Below, piece after piece: positions 1 to 7,711 of a DNA stretch of 64,000 nucleotides. Source of the DNA: CADCTB01 sp964479465 (GTDB taxonomy: Bacteria > Actinomycetota > Acidimicrobiia > Acidimicrobiales > AC-14); contig CAYZMG010000002.1 in assembly GCA_964479465.1 (NCBI GenBank), positions 62,001-126,000 on the forward strand. Direction: 5' to 3'. Each line of letters starts with the position of its first letter. The stretch's first letter is position 1. The position numbers and the translations under genes were made by a program. Under the pieces are notes generated by a model. That model saw only the letters and a list, made by a program, of their open reading frames with translations. It had not been told where the DNA came from and did no database searches.

Positions 1-534
1 TACGTGGTCGGCGCCGACGGCTCGGGGAGCCGGCGCCTCACCGACAACCCGGCCACCGACGGCGTGCCCTCGTGGTCGCCCGACGGGACCCGCATCGCCT
101 TCGTCAGCGACCGCGATGGCGAGCCCGGCATCTGGGCCATGGCCGCCGACGGCTCTGAGCCGGCCCGGCTTATCCCCGGCGCCGCCGACCCCGGCTCGAA
201 GCCGGCCTGGGCGCCCGACGGGAGCTCGATCGCCTTCGCTTCCGACCGAGACGGCGCCAACCTGGAGATCTTCGTGGCCGACCTTGCCACCGGTGCCGGC
301 GCCCCCACCAAGATCATCGCCGGCCCGGGCCTCGACGGGGAGCCGGCCTGGTCGCCCGACGGCACCAAGCTGGCCTTCGCCAGCGACCGCGACGGCAGCC
401 CCCAGATATACGTGGCCAACCGGGACGGCTCCAACGTGACCAAGGTCACGACCAAGGCCCGCAGCTACACGCCGGCGTGGGCGCCCGACGGCCGCCAGCT
501 CGTCTACATCCATGACCCGGTGCCCGGGGGATAG
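1..534 (+). CDS. TolB-like PD40 beta-propeller protein, 3' part only
   Basis: The reading frame is open from the first base of the window, so the start lies to the left. The visible 177 residues carry four PD40/TolB-type blades, each with the signature (S/A)W(S/A)PDGxxxxF followed in three of them by (V/A)SDRDG, at about residues 24, 69, 115 and 158. Such propellers occur in TolB and in many secreted or lipid-anchored actinobacterial proteins, where they act as binding or scaffold domains. No enzyme domain is visible in this part. The protein ends shortly after the last blade (PVPGG), so the propeller is C-terminal. The specific role cannot be told without the N-terminus. Confidence 0.85.
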   Translation, partial: YVVGADGSGSRRLTDNPATDGVPSWSPDGTRIAFVSDRDGEPGIWAMAADGSEPARLIPGAADPGSKPAWAPDGSSIAFASDRDGANLEIFVADLATGAGAPTKIIAGPGLDGEPAWSPDGTKLAFASDRDGSPQIYVANRDGSNVTKVTTKARSYTPAWAPDGRQLVYIHDPVPGG

Positions 535-580
535 GACCGCGACGCAGGAACCGCCGGTGTATGTGTCGAACATGTAGGCA

Positions 581-964
581 GTGGTCGAAGTCCTCAAGGT
601 CTCCAGCAAGTCCAATCCCAACTCCGTAGCCGGAGCCCTGGCCGGGGTGCTCCGCCAGTCCGGCGCGGTCGAGGTGCAGGTCGTCGGGGCCGGCGCCCTC
701 AACCAGGCGGTCAAGGCCATCGCCATCGCCCGGGGGTTCGTGGCCCCGTCGAACATCGATCTGGTGTGCATCCCCACCTTCGCCGACATCGAGATCGACG
801 GCCAGAGCCGCACCGCCATCCGTTTGGCCGTGGAGGACCGGGCCCACCGCCAGGCCTCGGGCGAGCTCACTGCGCCGGTCAAGCACCTGCCGTCACCGCC
901 GGCGCCGGTCGCCGCGCCCGTGCTGCCGCCGGCGCAGGCTGTCGCCGCCCCGCTGCTCCGCTAA
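581..964 (+). CDS. spoVS: SpoVS-domain protein with Pro/Ala-rich tail
   Basis: Residues 1-86 match the stage V sporulation protein S (SpoVS) family: VLKVSSKSNPNSVAGALAG at the start, then VVGAGALNQAVKAIAIARG and the centre IPTFADIEIDGQSRTAIRL. Bacillus SpoVS is an 86-residue Alba-like protein affecting sporulation and septation; homologues also occur in non-sporulating bacteria, where their role is unclear. Here about 40 further residues rich in Pro, Ala and Val follow, a probably disordered tail not found in the Bacillus protein. The start is GTG at 581, 46 nt after the preceding stop. No other sporulation gene is adjacent. Confidence 0.9.
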   Translation: MVEVLKVSSKSNPNSVAGALAGVLRQSGAVEVQVVGAGALNQAVKAIAIARGFVAPSNIDLVCIPTFADIEIDGQSRTAIRLAVEDRAHRQASGELTAPVKHLPSPPAPVAAPVLPPAQAVAAPLLR

Positions 965-1005
965 GCAACCCCGGCCATTCCAGGGCGGTCGTTCAAGGGC
1001 GGCAG

Positions 1006-1079
1006 TGCCGACGGAGAGATTCGAACTCTCACTGACGACGCCCTAAACGTCGTGCCTCTGCCGGTTGGGCTACGTCGGC
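1006..1079 (-). tRNA. tRNA-Leu(UAG), 74 nt with a short variable loop
   Basis: A complete cloverleaf can be folded on the minus strand. The acceptor stem pairs GCCGACG (1079-1073) with CGTCGGC (1013-1007), and A73 is at 1006. The D arm is 1070-1054. The anticodon stem CGACG/CGTCG encloses loop TTTAGGG with anticodon TAG at 1045-1043, reading CUA/CUN leucine codons. The T arm GAGAG-TTCGAAT-CTCTC spans 1030-1014. CCA is not encoded. The variable region is only five bases (1035-1031), so this is a class I shape, whereas bacterial tRNA-Leu normally has a long variable arm. It lies 68 nt upstream of clpP on the opposite strand. Confidence 0.9.
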
Positions 1080-1147
1080 GCACTGTTCCTCAGCTGCCGT
1101 AACACTACCGGCCGCACTAGTGCATTGGCCCCGCTAGCCTCGCCTCC

Positions 1148-1738
1148 ATGACCCCTACCTTCACCGCGGACACCTTCGTCGGCGACCGGTCCAGCGAGGT
1201 GTACTCCCGCCTGCTCAAGGAGCGCATCGTCTTCCTCGGCACCGACGTGAATGACGCGTCGGCCAACCTCATCTGCGCCCAGCTCCTGCTCCTTCAGTCC
1301 GAGGACCCCGACAAGGACATCTTCCTGTACGTGAACTCGCCGGGTGGGTCGGTCTCGGCCGGTATGGCCATCTACGACACCATGCAGTTCCTCAGCTGCG
1401 ACGTCGGCACCATCTGCCTGGGCATGGCCGCCTCCATGGGCCAGTTCCTCCTCTGCGCCGGCACTCCGGGCAAGCGCTACGCCCTGCCCCACTCCCGGGT
1501 CCTGATGCACCAGCCGTCGGCCCAGATGCAGGGCGCCGCGGTCGACATCGCCATCCACGCCGAGCAGATCGTCTACACCAAGCGGATCATGGCCGAGCGC
1601 ATCGCCTTCCACACCGGCCAGAAGGTGGAGCAGATCGAGATCGACTTCGACCGTGACCGCTGGTTCACGGCTGAAGAGGCCAAGACCTACGGCATCATCG
1701 ACCACGTCATCTCCAAGGCGGCGCAGGTCGCGGCCTGA
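1148..1738 (+). CDS. clpP: ATP-dependent Clp protease proteolytic subunit
   Basis: This 196-residue protein has the family's usual length and the complete catalytic triad: Ser96 in GMAASMGQFLL, His121 in RVLMHQP and Asp170 in DFDRDRWF. The YVNSPGG oxyanion/handle region is at residues 61-67. ClpP forms the tetradecameric serine protease chamber fed by ClpX or ClpC ATPases in the cytoplasm. No clpX or second clpP is adjacent here, although actinobacteria often have tandem clpP1/clpP2. The ATG at 1148 gives a short propeptide-like N-terminus before the SSEVYSRLLKERIVFLG segment conserved in the family. The next gene starts 2 nt after the stop, so the two are probably co-transcribed. Confidence 0.97.
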   Translation: MTPTFTADTFVGDRSSEVYSRLLKERIVFLGTDVNDASANLICAQLLLLQSEDPDKDIFLYVNSPGGSVSAGMAIYDTMQFLSCDVGTICLGMAASMGQFLLCAGTPGKRYALPHSRVLMHQPSAQMQGAAVDIAIHAEQIVYTKRIMAERIAFHTGQKVEQIEIDFDRDRWFTAEEAKTYGIIDHVISKAAQVAA

Positions 1739-1739
1739 C

Positions 1740-2642
1740 ATGAGGGTCCTCGTCACCGGCTCCTCCGGCCTCATCGGCCGGGAGCTGGTGGCGGAGCTGG
1801 GCCGCCAAGGCCACCAGGCCACCCGGTTGGTGCGCCGGCCGGTCGCCGGCGCCGGCGAGGCGACCTGGGATCCAGCGGCCGGCACCATCGACGCCGCCGC
1901 CCTGGAGGGTCACGACGCCGCCGTCCACCTGGCCGGCGCCGGCATCGGCGACCATCGGTGGTCGGATGCCCACAAACGGGCGGTGCTGGACAGCCGCGTC
2001 CAGGGCACCGGCCTCCTTGCCCGCACCCTCGCCTCCCTCGATCGGCCCCCCGAGGTGCTCGCCTCGGGCTCGGCCGTCGGCTACTACGGCTACGAGAGCG
2101 GCGAGCCGGTGACGGAGACCAGCCCGAAAGGCAGCGGTTTCCTGGCCGACGTGGTCGGGGCATGGGAAGAGGCGGCGGCGCCGGCGCAGGAAGCCGGCAT
2201 CCGAACGGTGAGGCTCCGAAGTGGGGTCGTTCTCACCGCCAAGGGCGGGGCATTGAAGAAGCAGCTCCTCCCCTTCAAGCTGGGCTTCGGCGGCCGGCTC
2301 GGCGACGGCAAGCAGTGGCTGAGCTGGATCTCCCTCGACGACGAGGTGGCGGCGATCATCCACCTCCTCAGTGCCGGCTCGACCAGCGGACCGGTCAACG
2401 TCACCTCACCCCAGCCCGTCACGAACAAAGAGTTCACCGCCACCCTCGCCCGAGTCCTCCACCGCCTCGCCTTCATCCCCGTCCCCACGCCGGCCCTGCA
2501 CGCCCTGTTCGGCAAGGAGATGACCAAGGAGATGCTGCTCGGCGGCCAGAAGGTGCTGCCGGTCAGGCTGCAGGCGGAGGCGTGCTACACCTTCGCCCAT
2601 CCGGAGCTGGAGGGGGCCCTCCGCCACACCCTCCGGCGCTGA
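1740..2642 (+). CDS. TIGR01777-family NAD(P)-binding epimerase (YfcH-like)
   Basis: The 300-residue product opens with a Rossmann signature, VLVTGSSGLIGRELVAEL, and carries AVHLAGAGIGDHRW and SGSAVGYYGYESGEPVTE, which are typical of the TIGR01777/YfcH branch of the extended short-chain dehydrogenases. A C-terminal DUF1731-like segment is present (residues ~250-300, including FGKEMTKEMLLGGQKVLP). Its substrate is unknown throughout the family. I chose the ATG at 1740, one base after the clpP stop codon, because the conserved domain starts there; a longer in-frame extension would only read through clpP. It ends 2 nt from the convergent cysN stop. Confidence 0.9.
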   Translation: MRVLVTGSSGLIGRELVAELGRQGHQATRLVRRPVAGAGEATWDPAAGTIDAAALEGHDAAVHLAGAGIGDHRWSDAHKRAVLDSRVQGTGLLARTLASLDRPPEVLASGSAVGYYGYESGEPVTETSPKGSGFLADVVGAWEEAAAPAQEAGIRTVRLRSGVVLTAKGGALKKQLLPFKLGFGGRLGDGKQWLSWISLDDEVAAIIHLLSAGSTSGPVNVTSPQPVTNKEFTATLARVLHRLAFIPVPTPALHALFGKEMTKEMLLGGQKVLPVRLQAEACYTFAHPELEGALRHTLRR

Positions 2643-2644
2643 AA

Positions 2645-3895
2645 TCAGTCGGAGTGGATCATCCCGGCGCCGGCGGTCACGTTGGTCGCCTCGTCGACGA
2701 GGATGAAGCTCCCCGTCAGGCGGTTCTCGTGGTAGGTGTCGTGCATGAGCGGGGCGGTGATGCGCAGCCGTACCCGACCGATCTCGTTCAACCCCAGCTC
2801 GGTCGCCGTGTCGTCTCGAGCCAGGGTGTTCACGTCCAACCGGTAGCTCAGCTCGGCCACCATGGCCCGGGCCCAGCGGGTGGTGTGCTTGATGGCGTAG
2901 CGGCCGCCGTGGCGCAGGGGCTGGTCGATCATCCAGCACACGACGGCCTCGACGTCCTGGCTGGTCGACGGCTCGTCGCCGGCCCGTACGATCATGTCAC
3001 CCCGGGAGACGTCGATGTCGTCGGCCAGCCGCACGGTGACCGACATCCCGGTGAAGGCCTCCTCAACCGGCCCGTCGTAGGTGTCGATCGAGGAGATCCG
3101 TGACCGCAGCCTGTCGGGGAGGACGACGACCTCGTCGCCGGCCCGCATCACCCCGCCGGCGACCTGGCCGGCGTAACCCCGGTAGTCGTGGTGAGCGTCG
3201 GACATGGGCCGGATCACGTACTGCACCGGGAAGCGCATGTTCACCAGGTTGCGGTCCTCGGCGATGTGGACGGTCTCCAGGTGCTCCAGCAGCGGCAGCC
3301 CGCCGTACCACGCCATGATGTCGGACCGGTCCACCACATTGTCGCCCCGCAGGGCCGACATGGGGATGAAGGTCACGTCGGCCACCTCCAACAGGGAGTC
3401 GGCGAAGGCGGAGAAGTCGGCGACGATCGACCGGTAGCGCTCCTCGCTCCAGTCGACGAGGTCCATCTTGTTGACCGCCACCACCAGGTGGGGGATGTGC
3501 AGCAGGGTGGCCAGGTAGGCGTGCCGGCGGGACTGCTCGAGCAGGCCCTTGCGGGCATCCACCAGGACGACAGCCACGTCAGCGGTGGAGGCGCCGGTGA
3601 CCATGTTGCGGGTGTACTGCACGTGCCCGGGGGTATCCGCGATGATGAACTTCCGCCGCGGCGTGGCGAAGTACCGGTAGGCGACGTCGATGGTGATGCC
3701 CTGCTCGCGCTCGGCGCGCAGGCCGTCGGTGAGCAGGGCCAGGTTGGTGTACTCGTGGCCGCGCTGGATGCTGGCCCGCTCAACGGATTCGAGCTGGTCC
3801 TCGAAGATGGCCTTCGAGTCGTACAGCAGCCGTCCGATCAGGGTGCTCTTGCCATCGTCGACGGAGCCGGCGGTGGCCAGGCGCAGCAGCTCCAC
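2645..3895 (-). CDS. cysN: sulfate adenylyltransferase subunit 1 (GTPase)
   Basis: CysN is the GTPase subunit that drives formation of adenosine 5'-phosphosulfate with CysD. The sequence shows P-loop GSVDDGKST at residues ~10-18, the switch/G3 motif DTPGH and the G4 motif NKMD, followed by EF-Tu-like beta-barrel domains to residue 416. It is a stand-alone CysN: no APS-kinase (CysC) domain is fused at the C-terminus. The start is a GTG whose G is the last base of the cysD stop (TAGTG), which couples translation of the two subunits. No PAPS reductase or sulfite reductase gene lies in this window. Confidence 0.95.
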   Translation of the reverse strand: MELLRLATAGSVDDGKSTLIGRLLYDSKAIFEDQLESVERASIQRGHEYTNLALLTDGLRAEREQGITIDVAYRYFATPRRKFIIADTPGHVQYTRNMVTGASTADVAVVLVDARKGLLEQSRRHAYLATLLHIPHLVVAVNKMDLVDWSEERYRSIVADFSAFADSLLEVADVTFIPMSALRGDNVVDRSDIMAWYGGLPLLEHLETVHIAEDRNLVNMRFPVQYVIRPMSDAHHDYRGYAGQVAGGVMRAGDEVVVLPDRLRSRISSIDTYDGPVEEAFTGMSVTVRLADDIDVSRGDMIVRAGDEPSTSQDVEAVVCWMIDQPLRHGGRYAIKHTTRWARAMVAELSYRLDVNTLARDDTATELGLNEIGRVRLRITAPLMHDTYHENRLTGSFILVDEATNVTAGAGMIHSD

Positions 3896-4830
3896 TAGAA
3901 ATAGCCTTCCTTCTTGCGGTCCTCCATAGCGGCCTCGGAGAACCGGTCGTCGGCTCGGGTGGCGCCCCGCTCGGTGATGCGGGTGGCGGCCACCTCGGAG
4001 ATGATCTCGGCGACGGTGGTGGCCGACGACTCCACCGCTCCGGTGCAGTTCATGTCGCCGACGGTCCGGTACCGGACAGTGGCCTCGTAGGACTTCTCGC
4101 CGGCCCTGGGCTGGATCCACTCGCTGACCGCCAGCAGCATGGTGTCGCGCTCGACGACCTGGCGGCGGTGGGAGAAGTACATCTGCGGCACTTCGAGCTG
4201 CTCGCGCTCGATGTACTGCCACACGTCGAGCTCGGTCCAGTTCGAGATCGGAAAGGCCCGGATGTGCTCGCCCTTGCGGATGCGGCCGTTGTAGAGCGAC
4301 CACAGCTCGGGGCGCTGGCGCTTGGGGTCCCACTGGCCGAACTCGTCGCGGAAGGAGAACACCCGCTCCTTGGCCCGGGCCTTCTCCTCGTCCCGCCGGC
4401 CGCCGCCGAAGCAGGAGTCGAAGCCATGCTCGAGGACGGCGTCGAGCAGGGTTGTGGTCTGGAGCCGGTTGCGGCTGGAGTTCTCGCCCGGCTCCTCGAT
4501 GGCGCGGCCTTTGTCGATCGACTCCTGGACCGAAGCCACGATGAGCCGCTCGCCCAGCTCGGCCACCCGCCGGTCGCGGAAGTCGAGTACATCGGGGAAG
4601 TTGTGGCCCGTGTCGATGTGCATGACCGGGAACGGGAAGCCCGCGGGACGGAACGCCTTCTCCGCCAGCCGGAGCAGGACGATGGAGTCTTTGCCCCCGC
4701 TGAAGAGGACGACGGGGCGTTCGAGCTCGGCCGCCACCTCGCGAAAGATGAAGACGGCTTCAGCCTCGAGGGCGTCGAGGTGGCTGAGCTCGTGGCGGCC
4801 GAGCCGCTGGTCGGGGGTGGCGGTGGTCAT
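3895..4830 (-). CDS. cysD: sulfate adenylyltransferase subunit 2
   Basis: CysD catalyses adenylyl transfer from ATP to sulfate together with CysN. The 311-residue protein has the ATP-pyrophosphatase PP-loop VVLFSGGKDSIVLLRLA at about residues 40-56, the HIDTGHNFPDVLDFRD segment, and the C-terminal RITERGATRADDRFSE block that is diagnostic for CysD. Length and order are canonical. It is the first gene of a two-gene cysDN operon read leftwards, overlapping cysN by one base. An 83-bp spacer separates it from the end of the DUF3618 gene on the same strand, so its promoter should lie there. Confidence 0.96.
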   Translation of the reverse strand: MTTATPDQRLGRHELSHLDALEAEAVFIFREVAAELERPVVLFSGGKDSIVLLRLAEKAFRPAGFPFPVMHIDTGHNFPDVLDFRDRRVAELGERLIVASVQESIDKGRAIEEPGENSSRNRLQTTTLLDAVLEHGFDSCFGGGRRDEEKARAKERVFSFRDEFGQWDPKRQRPELWSLYNGRIRKGEHIRAFPISNWTELDVWQYIEREQLEVPQMYFSHRRQVVERDTMLLAVSEWIQPRAGEKSYEATVRYRTVGDMNCTGAVESSATTVAEIISEVAATRITERGATRADDRFSEAAMEDRKKEGYF

Positions 4831-4913
4831 CGTGTGTGCCGGTCGTGTGCGACGACCACGGCAACACAGAGTAGTTGATCGGCTGGGTCAACTTTCCGCC
4901 CGCCAGGGGCCCG

Positions 4914-5717
4914 CTAGGCGCGGGTCGTCTGGCGGACCTGGCCGGCGGTGCGCCGGGCCGTCGTGCGGGCCTCGGTGGTGGTCGTCTTCGCCGCCGATCT
5001 GGCCTGGGACTGGGTGGTCTTCGCCGCCCGCCCGGCCTGCCCCTTCACCGTCTTGGCTGCGCCGGCGGCCTGACCCCCGACGTCGGTGGCCGCCCCCTTG
5101 GCCTCGGCCTTGACCCGCTGGGTGGCGCTCGTCGCCGTGCGCTTGACCCGCTGGACCTTGGCCTCGGCCGCGGGCTGGAGCTCGCCGGCCACGGACTTCC
5201 CCGCCCGTACCGCCTCCTGCTTGACCGGCTCGACCACCTTGTCGTGCACGGCGCCGGCAACCTGGTGCTCCTGCTTCGTCGGCGGCAGGGCCAGCCCGAA
5301 CAGCAGGCCGGCGCCGAAGGCGACCAGGGCCGTGGCCATGGGGTTGCTGTCGGGGGCGGCCCGCAGCTGGTCGGTGGCGGAGCTCGAGACCTCGCGCACC
5401 CGGTCGGAGATGCCGGACACGCTTTGGCGGGCTCCGCCGGCTGCCTCAGCCGCAGTCCCGCCGGCGCCATTGAGCGCGCCGCGCACGCCGTCGGTGGCGT
5501 CCGAGGCCCGGCCGAGAACCGAGCCGCCCACGCTGGAGAGGCTGTCGCGAACCCTCTCGGTCTGGCGGTTCAGGATGCGCCGCGGGCTCACTTTGTCGGC
5601 CACCTCCTCGAGTACGTGCTTGGGGCTCACCTTGTCGCCGATGGCCTCCAGGTTGTGCGCCAACTGGCCGCGTGTCTGCTCGATCTCGCGCCGGATCTCC
5701 TCGGGATTCCTGCTCAT
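4914..5717 (-). CDS. DUF3618 protein with long Ala/Lys/Thr-rich tail
   Basis: Residues 1-50 match DUF3618 (MSRNPEEIRREIEQTRGQL followed by a LEAIGDKVSP-type segment). A possible membrane segment sits at ~145-162 (MATALVAFGAGLLFGLALP). The rest, to residue 267, is a low-complexity Ala/Thr/Lys/Arg/Gln tail with repeated KTVKGQAGRAAKTTQSQARS-like units, probably helical or disordered and strongly basic. DUF3618 proteins are common in actinobacteria beside holin-like membrane proteins; their function is not established. It is the last of three leftward genes (6784 to 4914) with 15 nt to its neighbour, suggesting an envelope-associated operon. Confidence 0.85.
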   Translation of the reverse strand: MSRNPEEIRREIEQTRGQLAHNLEAIGDKVSPKHVLEEVADKVSPRRILNRQTERVRDSLSSVGGSVLGRASDATDGVRGALNGAGGTAAEAAGGARQSVSGISDRVREVSSSATDQLRAAPDSNPMATALVAFGAGLLFGLALPPTKQEHQVAGAVHDKVVEPVKQEAVRAGKSVAGELQPAAEAKVQRVKRTATSATQRVKAEAKGAATDVGGQAAGAAKTVKGQAGRAAKTTQSQARSAAKTTTTEARTTARRTAGQVRQTTRA

Positions 5718-5732
5718 GAAAAGACTGCTCCT

Positions 5733-6137
5733 CTATCGGACGCCGCGGGCGAAGGAGTCCTTCGCGACCTGGACGTCGTCCCTCAGGGTCTGGACGGTCT
5801 GGGTGGGCACGGGATTGACAGCGGCAAGGCGCTTCTTGCCGGCCATGGCGAGGACGCCGGCCACGATTGCGAACACGACGCCGACGATGGCGAAGGCGAC
5901 ACCCTCGGGCACCACCTCGGACAACGCCCAGGCCAGGGCGAAGGAGAACAGGATGAGGTCGAGGAAGCCGATGACGGCTGCGGCACCGAGCATCCCGCCG
6001 GCCTTGGCCGCCCGCGACACCTGCTCGGTGGTCTCGGCCTTGGCCAGTTCCACCTCCTTGCGGAAGAGGGTGGCGATCTCGGTGGTGACGTCGGAGAGCA
6101 GCTCCGACAGGGAGCGGCCCTCGGTCTGGTAGGCCAT
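5733..6137 (-). CDS. phage holin-like membrane protein (Phage_holin_3_6 / actinobacterial holin-X type)
   Basis: A 134-residue protein with an amphipathic N-terminus (SLSELLSDVTTEIATLFRKE) and two hydrophobic segments at ~48-70 and ~78-98. This is the layout of the Phage_holin_3_6 family, which in actinobacteria is a housekeeping membrane protein rather than a lysis holin. The ATG at 6137 overlaps the upstream stop by one base (TGATG), so translation is coupled. It is the middle gene of the cluster with the DUF3618 protein and another basic membrane protein. No phage gene is near. Confidence 0.85.
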   Translation of the reverse strand: MAYQTEGRSLSELLSDVTTEIATLFRKEVELAKAETTEQVSRAAKAGGMLGAAAVIGFLDLILFSFALAWALSEVVPEGVAFAIVGVVFAIVAGVLAMAGKKRLAAVNPVPTQTVQTLRDDVQVAKDSFARGVR

Positions 6138-6784
6138 CACGCCTCCAGGGCGCCGTAGGCGCCGTTCGTGTCGCCGTCGCCGGTCACGGCGCCGGAGCGC
6201 AGGAGCCGGCCGACCCCGAAGCCGACCACTGCGGCGCCGGCCAGGAAGACCGCCGGCCGGCGGCGGGCGAAGTCGACAACGTCGGTGGCCAGGCCCTCCA
6301 GGCCCCGCTCCTCGATGTAGCACGCCCGGTCGTCGAGCCAGGTGGCGGCCTGCTCGGCGTAGTCGACCAGCGGGCCGGCCTGCTCGGGCCGGCCCTCGGA
6401 CAGGGCGACGGCCTGGCCGCCGACCTGGAACAGGGCACCGGCCAGGCGGGACGTCTGAATGTCGGCCTGGGCCTGGAGCTGGCCCTGGGTCTCGGCCAGC
6501 ATCCCGCGCGCCTCGCCGGCCAGTTCGCCCCTGACCTGCTCGGCCTGGCTGCGGACCGTACCGGCAAGCTCCCGGACGTCCTGCTTGGCGGTTCGGGCGA
6601 CGACCTTGGTGCCGCCGACTGCGGTGCCCTTGACCTGCGCGGCCTGGTTCTTGGCCGTCGACGTGACCTTGCGGGCCTCGCGCGTCGTGCTTTCCTTGGT
6701 CGCGGCGCCATCCTGCTTGGCCGGCGGCTTGCGGCGCCGGGCGGCCGGCGCCGGCCGGGGTGTGACGATGGCCTGCTGGGCCAT
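6137..6784 (-). CDS. hypothetical basic membrane-anchored protein
   Basis: I do not recognise a named family with certainty. The 215-residue protein starts with an Ala/Arg/Lys-rich stretch (residues 1-50), has a long predicted helical middle with repeated Gln/Ala/Thr units (KNQAAQVKGTAVGGTKVV), and ends with one hydrophobic segment near residue 185 (VFLAGAAVVGFGVGRLL), followed by a short acidic/Gly tail. The start at 6784 is chosen for a strong AGGAGG 9 nt upstream; a GTG 30 nt earlier is possible but has no such site. Sequence character and order suggest it works with the holin-like and DUF3618 proteins in the envelope. Confidence 0.75.
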   Translation of the reverse strand: MAQQAIVTPRPAPAARRRKPPAKQDGAATKESTTREARKVTSTAKNQAAQVKGTAVGGTKVVARTAKQDVRELAGTVRSQAEQVRGELAGEARGMLAETQGQLQAQADIQTSRLAGALFQVGGQAVALSEGRPEQAGPLVDYAEQAATWLDDRACYIEERGLEGLATDVVDFARRRPAVFLAGAAVVGFGVGRLLRSGAVTGDGDTNGAYGALEA

Positions 6785-6826
6785 GGGTGGGGCCTCCTCG
6801 ATCGGTCTGCGCACGTTGCCGGGGGC

Positions 6827-7555
6827 CTACCCGCGTGCGGACCTGCGGAAAACAACCCGCCGGTGGGGGAAGCCGAGGCGGACGTCGGTGCCGGGGGAGT
6901 AGCGCACAAGCGGTGGCTCGGCGGGCCGGCGCAGGCCGTTGGCGTCAAGAAGCGACTCCTCCAAGTTGACCACCGTGGCCTCGTGCAGCGGCCAAGGCGG
7001 GTGCTCGGCGGGGACGCTGCAGGCACGCCCCGCCACCCGGGTCCACCCCCGCCACCGGCCGCTCAACCAGTGGTCGAGCTCGGTCCCCTCGCACGGCGCA
7101 CCGGGTTGCACCCCGATGTCGTGGCCGGCGGGCCGTCCCAGCCGCCGCCGGCTGCGATAGCGGACCGTCTCGCCCACCTCCACGCTCATCTCCGCCCAGA
7201 CGTAGGGCACCCCGTACAGGGCGCGGGCCCCGAGGACCAGCGGCAGGCTGGAGGCCTCCAGGGAGAAGAACCAGATGCCGTCCTGGCCGTCGGGGCCGCG
7301 GACGTAGGTCCGCACGTTCGTCTCCGGGAACGCCCGCATGCCGGGAATGGGGGGCAGGCCGGCGACCCGGAATGTCATGAAGAACGGGGTCATGCTGACC
7401 CAGGCCGCGCCGTCGAAGGTGTCGACCGTGAAGCCTTCAGGGAGCCGGCGCTGGATGACCGCATGCTCGAAGGGCCAGTGCAGGAACGTCAGCGATCCCC
7501 ACCGCTGGTAGGTGACCGGTCGGTCGACGCGCTCTTCGGGAAGCCGGCCGGCCAC
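6827..7555 (-). CDS. DUF2071 (YqjF-like) protein
   Basis: The 242-residue product matches the YqjF/DUF2071 family, which has an acetoacetate-decarboxylase-like fold: LTFLHWPFEHAVIQRRLPEG, AWVSMTPFFM, PETNVRTYV and WFFSLEASSLPLVLGARALY are its usual blocks in order. The family's reaction is not settled. The GTG at 7555 is the most plausible start, since the conserved region opens about 20 residues later; codons further upstream have no family match. It is transcribed away from the MFS gene, with 156 bp between them. Confidence 0.85.
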   Translation of the reverse strand: MAGRLPEERVDRPVTYQRWGSLTFLHWPFEHAVIQRRLPEGFTVDTFDGAAWVSMTPFFMTFRVAGLPPIPGMRAFPETNVRTYVRGPDGQDGIWFFSLEASSLPLVLGARALYGVPYVWAEMSVEVGETVRYRSRRRLGRPAGHDIGVQPGAPCEGTELDHWLSGRWRGWTRVAGRACSVPAEHPPWPLHEATVVNLEESLLDANGLRRPAEPPLVRYSPGTDVRLGFPHRRVVFRRSARG

Positions 7556-7711
7556 GGTGCCGCACCCTACCGGTGAGGGTGCCGTTCTGCCCCGCCCTCG
7601 GGAGCGGAAATCGCGTACTCTTGCCGGATGGACCGCCCGCATCTCTGACCTCGTTCCCTCCGTTCCTTCTCCCCGCTCGCCCGGCGAGCGCCGGTCTCGG
7701 CGGTTGGTGCG

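Noticed and set aside
1958..3103. Long frames opposite or across clpP, cysDN and other genes
   Set aside because: High-GC genes routinely leave long open shadow frames; these lack conserved domains and ribosome sites and overlap well-supported genes.
5733..6137. Prophage signal from the holin-like protein
   Set aside because: This holin-type family is a common chromosomal membrane protein in actinobacteria, and no phage gene accompanies it.
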